DNA from: CAYMWF01 sp964394085 [NCBI: uncultured Gemmatimonadota bacterium]
GTDB taxonomy: Bacteria; GCA-2686955; CAYMWF01
Direction: 5' to 3'
Length of the DNA: 45,301 nt
Assembly: GCA_964394085.1 (NCBI GenBank)
Contig: CAYMWF010000041.1
Span: 1-45,301 of the forward strand
Positions 7,987-15,449 of the stretch are shown here, piece by piece. The translations under genes and the position numbers were made by a program. Below the pieces are notes generated by a model, which searched no databases, was not told the origin of the DNA, and was given only the letters and a program-made list of their open reading frames with translations. Numbering within the stretch: the stretch's first letter is position 1; every line of letters starts with the position of its first letter.

Positions 7987-8913
7987 TTAAAACTTCGAAG
8001 TCTTTCTGTCGAACATGAAGTAGGTGATATTGCCGAGTATGATAAACAGGATGATTACAATATGCGCTATCGACTGCGGGTTCATGGCGCGCCGGGCCTT
8101 GCGCCTGTCTTTCTCCAGATGGTGCCGCTCCTCGGGGGAGAATCCCGCCATCCTCGGTTCGTACGTGCCGAGACTTTCTTCAAGCCTCTCGAGCAGTTCT
8201 TCATACTCCGCTGCGCCCTTGATGCCCCCCATCATGCCGATGAACTGACCCGTCTGAAGATAAGGGTAGAAATCCGCGGCGCTCACGGCGGTAACCCCGG
8301 TGGCGATCGGCACATCGTACCGGGTGCCCGCGTAGGTTACCCATGAAACGGGGAGGGTATTGCCGGCGAGAGCTACGAGAAGCCCTATATCGTCATAGTC
8401 GGTGACATTTTCGAGCATGGGAATCTCGGTGCTGAGGGTTCCGTAATAATCCGTCGGGAAAACATCCTTGATGTTTTCGCCTATGCCGAGCATCACAACA
8501 ACCGGCGGCGTCTGGAACCCGAGAAAAACCCAGTCCTCGCCGTTTACCAGGCCGTACTCCTCGGCGACCGTGGTCATCGCACTGATGCCGAGCCCGATAC
8601 CGGTAATGGCGTTGGTTATCCCGATGACCTTGATTCTTCTCAGCATGCAATGCCTGATCACCACCTTGGCCATCGGCTGGAGCTCCGGCTGGGTGGACGG
8701 ATCGTAATCCATGGCGATGAGAACGCACCGTTCATCGCCGACCAGCGATTCGATGCGGTCGAATATGCGCTGAACCTCCGGAGTGACCGTCGTCGGAAAA
8801 TTAAGGCCGAACGCCACCATCACCAGGGGAACGACCACCGCGAGTAGGATAGCCAGGTATATGAACCTCCTGTCGACATCGCGGATGTTTCGAAGAATGG
8901 TTTCACCCTTCAT
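7987..8913 (-). CDS. Membrane-anchored protein, unknown function; cluster gene 2
   Basis: A 308-residue protein with a membrane segment near each end (FIYLAILLAVVVPLVMVAFG near 20-38; IAHIVIILFIILGNITYFMF near 280-300) around a soluble domain that looks alpha/beta (VLIAMDYDPSTQPELQPMAK, IKVIGITNAITGIGLGISA, VFLGFQTPPVVVMLGIGEN). An open frame extends upstream to 9039, but the true start is ATG 8913: it overlaps the upstream stop as ATGA and is preceded by GGGAGGTGGAG. The late domain segment (AGTRYDVPIATGV, then GMMGGIKGAAEYEEL) resembles the AGTDSITQLPFFIV and LGTLKAQDFVKI part of the 5982-7256 protein, so the two soluble domains may be distant relatives. Confidence 0.84.
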   Translation of the reverse strand: MKGETILRNIRDVDRRFIYLAILLAVVVPLVMVAFGLNFPTTVTPEVQRIFDRIESLVGDERCVLIAMDYDPSTQPELQPMAKVVIRHCMLRRIKVIGITNAITGIGLGISAMTTVAEEYGLVNGEDWVFLGFQTPPVVVMLGIGENIKDVFPTDYYGTLSTEIPMLENVTDYDDIGLLVALAGNTLPVSWVTYAGTRYDVPIATGVTAVSAADFYPYLQTGQFIGMMGGIKGAAEYEELLERLEESLGTYEPRMAGFSPEERHHLEKDRRKARRAMNPQSIAHIVIILFIILGNITYFMFDRKTSKF

Positions 8914-9533
8914 GCTCCACCTCCCAGGTAGCTCCGTTCTATGCCGAGGACGATCTTGAGCGCCGTGGCGATGCCGCCCAGGCCGACTCCCAGCAGTACG
9001 CCCCGCATGGCGGCCGTCGTCGGAATGAGCATGATCCACTTGGTCAGCCAGGCAGGCACTCCGAACATGTAGTCGCCGATGGGAATCCGGCCCAGCATGA
9101 CGATCACTCCGGCCACCAGGAGCAGCGAAGCGTGCCAGTTTCTCGCCCTGAACGATCTGTAGGCCGCGGAGGTGATGTAGAACGCGAGCAGAGAAAACAT
9201 GGTGGCCTGGAGGGGGAGCTGGATGAAGGTATAGATGTTCATGAAGAGAGAGCCTTCATCTATTCCTCCCGCCATCCCGATAAGCCCCGTGATGACAAGC
9301 GAAACGAGCGTCACCACGCTGTATATCCAGCCCTTTACTTTATTGTCGATCTTCCTGTAGTGCACCCTCACGAGGCTCGAAAGCCCCAGCATCAGCGCAA
9401 AGATGCCGATTATACGGGTCCAGCCCAGCATGAGGTCGTAGAAGTTTTCCGAAGCCTGGTGCGGTATGAAATACTGGGCGCACATCAGGAACCCCATGAT
9501 CAATGTGATTTTCAACGGTATGGACGTTCTCAC
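8910..9533 (-). CDS. Multi-pass membrane protein, unknown function; cluster gene 1
   Basis: A 207-residue integral membrane protein with about six hydrophobic segments (IPLKITLIMGFLMCAQYF, IIGIFALMLGLSSLV, IYSVVTLVSLVITGLIG, ASLLLVAGVIVMLG and others). I recognise no characterised family. It starts at GTG 9533 with GGGGG a few bases upstream. It is the first gene of the four-gene cluster, and its TGA stop overlaps the next start by four bases (8910-8913). It is divergent from the histidine kinase gene beyond 9.9 kb. Confidence 0.8.
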   Translation of the reverse strand: MRTSIPLKITLIMGFLMCAQYFIPHQASENFYDLMLGWTRIIGIFALMLGLSSLVRVHYRKIDNKVKGWIYSVVTLVSLVITGLIGMAGGIDEGSLFMNIYTFIQLPLQATMFSLLAFYITSAAYRSFRARNWHASLLLVAGVIVMLGRIPIGDYMFGVPAWLTKWIMLIPTTAAMRGVLLGVGLGGIATALKIVLGIERSYLGGGA

Positions 9534-9964
9534 CTGCTTACCCCCGTTCGCTCGAATCCGAATACGGTTTCGGGAATAATACCTGTCCCGCAGGCCGGTA
9601 ATTGTGCTTGAAGTGCCGGTTCACGGGAGCTTTCAGGTGAACCGGTTCGCCATTGCCGACCCGATGCTTGAAGTCTGTCGACTATAAGGAGTCACTGATC
9701 GATTGTCTACTGTGGAATACAAGAAAAGAAATCAGCCGGGCGGCTGCGGCGCTAAGCTCCCAAAGCCCCGGAAAGGGCTCCCTTCCCTCAGCCCGCGGGA
9801 TATGAGAATACTTGGATGAATAATCGATAAACCATGCAGAAATTCCCGCTAATGCCGAAAAGAGAAATAAGGGGTGAGCGTTACCGTATATCGGTCCGCT
9901 TTCTTCGTGTGTCTTGTTCCGAGCTTTACAGAGATTATACTTCCAGGATCTTCCGGAGCAGAAT
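9534..9964. other. Divergent intergenic region with hairpin at 9616-9645
   Basis: This gap separates the minus-strand membrane cluster from the plus-strand kinase and should hold both promoters; I cannot place them with confidence. CCGGTTCA (9616-9623) and TGAACCGG (9638-9645) form a perfect 8-bp inverted repeat around a 14-base loop, extendable by a G-T pair. It could be an operator or a transcript hairpin. No gene is seen: the long open frame across this stretch on the minus strand is a shadow of the kinase. Confidence 0.55.
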
Positions 9965-11500
9965 ATGTCAAATCGATCCTCGACACGAATCAACCTGCCG
10001 GAGACCGGCCGAACCCAAGCGGTCGGCAACGGTGTTTTTCTCATAGATTCGCGCAGCCGGGCGATTATCTGGAGTTGTGACGCCGACGGCCGGATCGAAG
10101 AGAACGTCGGTGAATCCTGCCATCGGCACATACATGGTCTTTCCCGGCCATGCGGCGCGCTCGACGGCTCATGCCCGCTCGAGGAGGTGATCCGGACCGG
10201 CAGTCCGGCAACGTTCACCCGCGAGGTCGAGAACAGTCTGAATGAATACCGCGAAGTAAGGGTCACAATCCTTCCCATTCCATCGCAAGTCCCTGATTTA
10301 TCGCTCGTGGTGGAGATCATAGATGAACCGGATACGGAAAACATACGGAAGGACAGGCTGGTAAAACTCCAGAGGATGGCAACCGCTACGACTTTATCCA
10401 ATATGGCGGTCCACGATTTCAACAACATGCTTACTGCGATCATCGGCCGTGCGGACATGCTTCTCGGGAAAATGGATGAAAAACATGCCTTCTGGCGCAT
10501 GATGAGCGGCATTCAGCGGACCGGGGAGAAAGCCGCCGATCTAACCAGGCAGCTTCTGCGTTTCACCCGGCAGCCCCCCGCTGCGCCGACCGAAGTCCGG
10601 CTGAACGAGATCCTCGACAGTATGCGGGAGACCTTTCCCGTCCTGCTGGGATCGGAATACGAATTCCGATTCGAGCTGGATAAGGGAATAAGACCATTCA
10701 CCGCCGACGTGACCGACATCGAACAGATGGTGATCAACCTTGTTTTGAATGCCTGTGATGCCATGCCTGACGGCGGAACAATAACGATCTCTACGGAAAG
10801 CCTGGATGATTCCGGACGATGCAGCAAAGACGAAACCAGTGATCGATATACATGCCTGAACATCAGGGACGAAGGTGCCGGTATTACGGCATGCGTGAAG
10901 GAGATCCTGTTCCAGCCTTTCGGCTCATCCCGGGAAAACTCGCTCGGTCTCGGGCTTTTCGCCGTCCGGACCATGGTGGAAAAGTGGGGCGGTTTCATTT
11001 CCGTCGAACCCGGCCTGGACGGCAAAGGCTCAGTCGCTTCGGTCCGATTCCCTGTTGAAAGCTCGATCGGTACTGAACGGGACAACCCGGAAACGGCCGA
11101 ATCCGACAAACTCATACCGAGGGGCAGCGAAACGCTTCTTCTCATAGAAGATGTAGAAGAGGTTCGAGATCTTGCCGAACTCATTCTGTCCGATCTGGGT
11201 TATTCCGTACTCGCCGCTTCCGACGGCATGCAGGCCATCCAGCTTTTTGAAAGTGCCTCCGGCGGCGTGGATATCGTTCTTTCCGACGTTGTCCTTCCCG
11301 GGATGCGGGGCACAGAAGTCTACAAGGTGATAAAACGCCGTAATCCGAACCAGAAAGTGATCTTCATGTCCGGGTATATCAACGACCAGGTTCTTCAATC
11401 CGAACTGGGTGGAAACGACGTTCCTTTCCTGCCTAAACCTTTCACCACGGAAGAGCTTGCCCGGATCGTCCGCGACACGATCGATTCCAAAAACGCTTAA
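9965..11500 (+). CDS. Hybrid histidine kinase: Cys-rich PAS, kinase, receiver
   Basis: Signal-transduction kinase of 511 residues with no membrane segment, so probably cytoplasmic. Order: a PAS-like sensor (about 15-125) with cysteines C52, C63 and C70 (SCHRHIHGLSRPCGALDGSC), a spacing often seen in PAS domains that may bind metal or sense redox; dimerisation domain with H150 (MAVHDFNNMLTAIIG); ATPase domain with N-box INLVLNACDAMPDGG, G1 DEGAGI (302-307) and G2 SLGLGLFAV; then a receiver with phospho-acceptor D441 (DIVLSDVVLPGM) and K491 (LPKPF). I chose ATG 9965, which has CGGAGCAG upstream, over the longer frame from 9914. No response regulator or target gene lies beside it, so its output is unknown. 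Confidence 0.9.
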   Translation: MSNRSSTRINLPETGRTQAVGNGVFLIDSRSRAIIWSCDADGRIEENVGESCHRHIHGLSRPCGALDGSCPLEEVIRTGSPATFTREVENSLNEYREVRVTILPIPSQVPDLSLVVEIIDEPDTENIRKDRLVKLQRMATATTLSNMAVHDFNNMLTAIIGRADMLLGKMDEKHAFWRMMSGIQRTGEKAADLTRQLLRFTRQPPAAPTEVRLNEILDSMRETFPVLLGSEYEFRFELDKGIRPFTADVTDIEQMVINLVLNACDAMPDGGTITISTESLDDSGRCSKDETSDRYTCLNIRDEGAGITACVKEILFQPFGSSRENSLGLGLFAVRTMVEKWGGFISVEPGLDGKGSVASVRFPVESSIGTERDNPETAESDKLIPRGSETLLLIEDVEEVRDLAELILSDLGYSVLAASDGMQAIQLFESASGGVDIVLSDVVLPGMRGTEVYKVIKRRNPNQKVIFMSGYINDQVLQSELGGNDVPFLPKPFTTEELARIVRDTIDSKNA

Positions 11501-11942
11501 GCCTTCTCTTCTCCCGAAAAAGCACCTGCCTGTTCCGCCAAGTGAAATTCGCCACGGTCCTCCCCGTTTTCTCCGAGAAGTTCCTCGATGGGCGCAGGTT
11601 TCCGCTCACCGCCGAAATCGCGCCTTTTGTTGAAACTCATTTTTTTTGTAAGATTTCCGGTCCGCAGGGAACCGATCTAAAGGAGACGGGGCGGTTACCG
11701 GCCGGTTTTTCCGCAAACCGGCCGTGTACGCACCCGTTTCTCAACTATTTCCCCGCTGAGAAGAAATTGACGGATAAGGAGTTGGCGATGATCGCTGATT
11801 TTACGAAACATCTTGGGGTTCTACCGGCAGGCCGAAACCGGTTGAGAGCAGGCTGCAATACCGGGTTCCGGACACAGAATGGATACCCTTTCCCGCAATC
11901 GCAACCGCTGCGTACGCCAGAACCGTCACCCGAATCGTCAGC
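11501..11942. other. No convincing gene; perfect hairpin at 11700-11723
   Basis: An open frame (11542-11967) crosses this stretch but has no good ribosome-binding site and no recognisable domain, so I do not call it. GGCCGGTTT (11700-11708) and AAACCGGCC (11715-11723) form a perfect 9-bp stem around six bases. It has no following T-run, so it is not a classical terminator. A run of eight T lies near 11640-11647. Confidence 0.45.
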
Positions 11943-12649
11943 ATGCCTTTTCTGCTCCATCCACTGAAGTTTTTACTCCTGACGACCGTACCGGTCCTGA
12001 TTTTCACATGCATCCTGTTTCAGACCTCAGGTGCCGCGACAATATGGACGGAACGCCCTCCGGAGAGCGGCGCGAACGGGTGCCGGGATCCGACCTGGCG
12101 GGAAGTCGTCGCCGACACCATCCCGGGCAGGTTCGGCACCTGGTCCGAATACGGCCCCGGAGGCGACAACGGATTCTCCGCAGCATGCCAGGAGTACGAT
12201 TCCGGTAATCCGGCGGCGCAGATCTGGCCCGGCCTGACCATACCCGGTCTGCACGGCCCCACCGGCGCTGGGAATACGCCGAGATTGTCCTCAAACCCCA
12301 CGAGCAGCTCCCCGGCTGCGTCATCGTCAGACTCTACAGCCGGCTCATCGACGCGGCCGGGACCGTGTTCGTGGACGACACCGCCCTCGAAGCGGAGCCG
12401 CAGCAAAGTTTGCGTCACGGCAGCTTCCGAAAGCTGAAGGTTTTCGCCCGATTCAGATACCTACCGGGCGGACCTTCGCCGTCATATATGTCCGGGCAAA
12501 GACAGAACTTTCTTCACACGAAGACAATCGGGATATTTCTTCACGCAGCAGAACCGGGGAACTTTTCCCACATGAGAAAATCCGGGGAGACTTCTTCACG
12601 GGATGAAGACCGCAGGATTTTCTTCACGTGGAGAGACCGGTGTTCATGA
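11943..12649 (+). pseudogene. Frameshifted secreted protein with carbohydrate-binding-like domain
   Basis: Two frames combine into one recognisable protein. The first, from ATG 11943, has a signal peptide (FLLLTTVPVLIFTCILFQTSG) and a mature start, ATIWTERPPESG, continuing to QIWPGLTIPGLHGPTG. A different frame then continues from about 12263 with WEYAEIVLKPHEQLPG and ends the domain with AAGTVFVDDTALEAE, the typical FDD(V/T)xLE close of galactose-binding or CBM-like beta-sandwich domains. The break lies at about 12255-12270. After about 12418 the frame runs into a 27-28-bp tandem repeat and stops at 12649, so the original C-terminus is lost. A single-base assembly error could explain the frameshift but not the missing end. 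Confidence 0.68.
12510..12647 (+). repeat. Degenerate 27-28-bp tandem repeat, five units
   Basis: Units start at 12510, 12537, 12564, 12592 and 12620. Four begin TTCTTCAC, one begins TTTCCCAC, and most contain a later ACCGGGGA-type core. The regular spacing with diverged sequence suggests an old array. It directly follows the broken secreted-protein gene and may have replaced its 3' end. Confidence 0.8.
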
Positions 12650-12841
12650 AGATCCTGCTTCATCAATATCGATGCGGAATGCCGGTGGTTCGGGATGCAG
12701 CGGTTTACTGTTGGTGAACAGGGCCGCACCTGCTAAACTTTAACCTCGACTTGCCGTCGCGCCGGCCGGGCGGTATCGATCCGGCTGACGCTGATGCCGC
12801 TTGTTTTGAGCCGCTTGAGAAATCTTCGCCTGGAAAGAGCC

Positions 12842-13056
12842 GCAGCCGGGCAGGGACGCTGCTGAAAGCGCCGAGGCCGGGGAGAACGCCCGGGAGGAGA
12901 AAATCGCAGCCGGGCAGGGACGCTGCTGAAAGCGCCGAGGCCGGGGAGAACGCCCGGGAGGAGAAAATCGCAGCCGGGCAGGGACGCTGCTGAAAGCGCC
13001 GAGGCCGGGGAGAACGCCCGGGAGGAGAAAATCGCCGCCGGACAGGGACGCTGCTG
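12842..13056 (+). repeat. 64-bp tandem repeat, three full units plus a partial
   Basis: GCAGCCGGGCAGGGACGCTG starts at 12842, 12906 and 12970; a fourth copy (13034, GCCGCCGGACAGGG) is cut off near 13056. The full units look identical, so the array is recent or homogenised. The period is not a multiple of three. Each unit contains GGGAGGAG. The array ends about 40 bp before the alpha/beta hydrolase start and so lies in its promoter or leader region. Confidence 0.93.
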
Positions 13057-13097
13057 AATTACCCGAATAAGAGGAAAGACCCGAAGGAGAGAACCGC

Positions 13098-13925
13098 ATG
13101 TTCGCAGAAGTGAACGGAACGAGGCTATACTACGAAATCGTCGGTGAGGGGAAAACGGTGCTTACGCTGCACGGGGGACCGGGAATCGGCGATCACGGCG
13201 ACAATAAACGGATGTTCGAATCGTTCGAGGACAGCTTCCGTTTCGTGCATTACGACATGCGGGGAAACGGTCAATCGGCACACCATCCTCCTGAAATGTA
13301 TACCCACGATGTCTTCGTGGAGGATGCGGAGGAGTTTCGCAAGCATCTCGAGCTCGGGGTGGTGGCCCTGTCGGGCGGCTCGTACGGGGGGATCCTCGCC
13401 CTGGAATACGCCCTTCGCTACCCGGAAAGCATTTCCCGGATCGTGCTAAGGGGCTGCGCCGCGTCGTTCCGGCTGCAGGAAGCGGCCATCGAAAACGCGC
13501 TGGCTGCGGACCTTCCCGGCGTGGATCTCCCGATGCTCGAGAAACTTTTTTACGGCAGGATGAAGAACGACGACGACCTCATGGAGCATTTTTCGAAAAT
13601 TTTCCCCATGTATTCGACCACATACGACCCTGACAGGCTGAAGGAGCTGCTCGCCCGAAAAAAATTCCACTCGGCCACCCATAACGCCATCTTCAGCAGG
13701 GAGTTCAAGAAGTACGATATCCGGCACAGGTTACAGGAAATCAAAACACCGGTGCTTATCATGGCGGGCAGGCACGACTGGATAACACCGCTGAGCTTCG
13801 CCGAGGAAATGGCTGCCGGCCTGGCTGACGCCCGCCTCGAGATTTTCGAAGACTCGGGGCACATGCTTCAGCGGGACGAGCCCGACAGGTTCTCCCGCGT
13901 CATCCGAGAATTCCTCTCGGGATGA
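13098..13925 (+). CDS. Alpha/beta hydrolase, proline-iminopeptidase-like
   Basis: Serine hydrolase of the alpha/beta fold, 275 residues. Visible landmarks are the oxyanion loop HGGPG (25-29), the nucleophile elbow GGSYGG with S95, the acid D227 (AGRHDWITP) and the base H255 (DSGHMLQ). HGGPG together with GGSYGG is typical of proline iminopeptidases and related S33 hydrolases, which remove N-terminal proline or hydrolyse small esters or amides; the substrate cannot be read from sequence. No signal peptide, so cytoplasmic. AAGGAG lies about nine bases before ATG 13098, and a 64-bp tandem array lies just upstream. Confidence 0.9.
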   Translation: MFAEVNGTRLYYEIVGEGKTVLTLHGGPGIGDHGDNKRMFESFEDSFRFVHYDMRGNGQSAHHPPEMYTHDVFVEDAEEFRKHLELGVVALSGGSYGGILALEYALRYPESISRIVLRGCAASFRLQEAAIENALAADLPGVDLPMLEKLFYGRMKNDDDLMEHFSKIFPMYSTTYDPDRLKELLARKKFHSATHNAIFSREFKKYDIRHRLQEIKTPVLIMAGRHDWITPLSFAEEMAAGLADARLEIFEDSGHMLQRDEPDRFSRVIREFLSG

Positions 13926-14013
13926 CGGAACGGGTTGCCGAAATGCCGGTACGGTGTTAATACTATGAAAAGGGTTCCTCGCGACCGATATATTGAATGC
14001 GAGGGCTGAATTA

Positions 14014-15168
14014 ATGAAGTTGCGAAGTTTCATATTATTGTACGGCTTTCTGGGTGCGCTCATCGCGCCTTTCGCCGTATCCGTCTCCTTCGGATCGGAT
14101 CCGGTTCAACCCGCGGCGGAGCGGTCGGAGCCTGAAGAGCTCGACGACGTGGATATGCTGTTCCTCGAACCGGGAGGGTTCGAACTCCCGTACCGGAGCG
14201 AACCCGGGTTCAAGCATCCCGCCGAAAACCGGGCTCCTGCAGGCGCGGTTGATTTAATTCCCCTCGAAAAAAGAACCCGCCCCGGCCGGGAAAATCTCCC
14301 CGGCACCTCTTCTCAGGATGAATTCGAACCGCCCCATTTCGGGGGCAGGGTCGACCTCGGGCTTGTGGAGCATGACGATATCGATGAAGCCAGCGGTATC
14401 GCAGCCAGCAGAAAGAATCCGGCGGTGCTCTGGGTTCACAACGATTCCGGCGACTCGAACCGGCTGTTCGCCCTGAACGCCCGCGGCGAGCACCTGGGGT
14501 TTTATCACCTGGCCGGATGCGACGCCCGGGACTGGGAGGACATGGCCGTGGGACCGGGACCCGAAGCCGATCAGCAATATCTGTACGTGGGCGACATCGG
14601 GGACAACGGCGCTCAATACGAATACAAATACATATACCGGGTTCTTGAACCGCATGTGGACCCTTTGCAGGAACCGGTGGAAGAAACCCTTGAAGGGGCG
14701 GACACGATAACTTTCTCATATCCGGACAACCGCCAGGATGCGGAAGCCCTGATGGTGGATCCGCTCACGGCGGATATCTACATTGTCACGAAAATACTCG
14801 GTTTCGTTTATCGCCTTCCGTATCCGCAGTCGACCACCGAACCCATGATCGCCGATCACGTGGGGTCGCTTCATCTGGGCCTGCAGCTCGTAACCGGCGG
14901 CGATATCGCATCCAACGGTTGTGAAGTGTTAACCAAAACATACGCATTCATCTACTACTGGCACTGCGAGCCCGGGGAATCTCTCTGGACCGCCTTCGAG
15001 GGGGACCCGATCCTTGCCCCGTATATCCCCGAAGTGCAGGGAGAGGCCGTGGCGTGGCGCGCGAGGGACATGGGATACTTCACGGTCAGCGAAGAATCAC
15101 TGCTTTTCCCCGCGCACCTCTACTTCTATCCCCGGTTCAATATCGCCCGCCAGCCTCTTCCCGATTAA
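14014..15168 (+). CDS. Exported protein, probable beta-propeller
   Basis: Function unknown. The 384-residue protein has a signal peptide (FILLYGFLGALIAPFAVSVS), a proline- and charge-rich linker (about 30-110), then a domain with blade-like pieces: ASGIAASRKNPAVLWVHND, GEHLGFYHLAGCDARDWED, YLYVGDIGDNG, DAEALMVDPLTADIYIVTK and EVQGEAVAWRARDMGYFTV. The order (observed site, status report, energy or phase change, reading) resembles secreted propeller or phytase-like proteins, but I cannot name a family. I took ATG 14014 with GAGGG upstream rather than the TTG at 13993. Confidence 0.78.
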   Translation: MKLRSFILLYGFLGALIAPFAVSVSFGSDPVQPAAERSEPEELDDVDMLFLEPGGFELPYRSEPGFKHPAENRAPAGAVDLIPLEKRTRPGRENLPGTSSQDEFEPPHFGGRVDLGLVEHDDIDEASGIAASRKNPAVLWVHNDSGDSNRLFALNARGEHLGFYHLAGCDARDWEDMAVGPGPEADQQYLYVGDIGDNGAQYEYKYIYRVLEPHVDPLQEPVEETLEGADTITFSYPDNRQDAEALMVDPLTADIYIVTKILGFVYRLPYPQSTTEPMIADHVGSLHLGLQLVTGGDIASNGCEVLTKTYAFIYYWHCEPGESLWTAFEGDPILAPYIPEVQGEAVAWRARDMGYFTVSEESLLFPAHLYFYPRFNIARQPLPD

Positions 15169-15449
15169 CCTCCCTTTCGGATGAAAATCCCTGTTGACGC
15201 GAGCAACCTGATTCTTTCATATTAGGCGACAGGCAACATCCGTTCCGACATCGCCACTGAAAAACATTTGGAACCGCTCGTTCACGACTGATGACGCTTG
15301 TTTACAACTGAATCTTTACCGTCGGCCGCATCGACCGCCTATGAAGAATGCTCGTATTCTACAGTGTATGCTGCATTTCTTACATTCCCGCTCTCTTCCG
15401 GCGATCATGTTCCGGCGTTTTGCAGGAACCTCCCTGAAAGGATATTCAG

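Noticed and set aside
9682-10512. 276-codon minus-strand frame
   Set aside because: Antisense to the histidine kinase start; no domain or ribosome site.
11542-11967. 141-codon frame upstream of the broken secreted-protein gene
   Set aside because: No ribosome site or recognisable domain, and it crosses a perfect GC hairpin.
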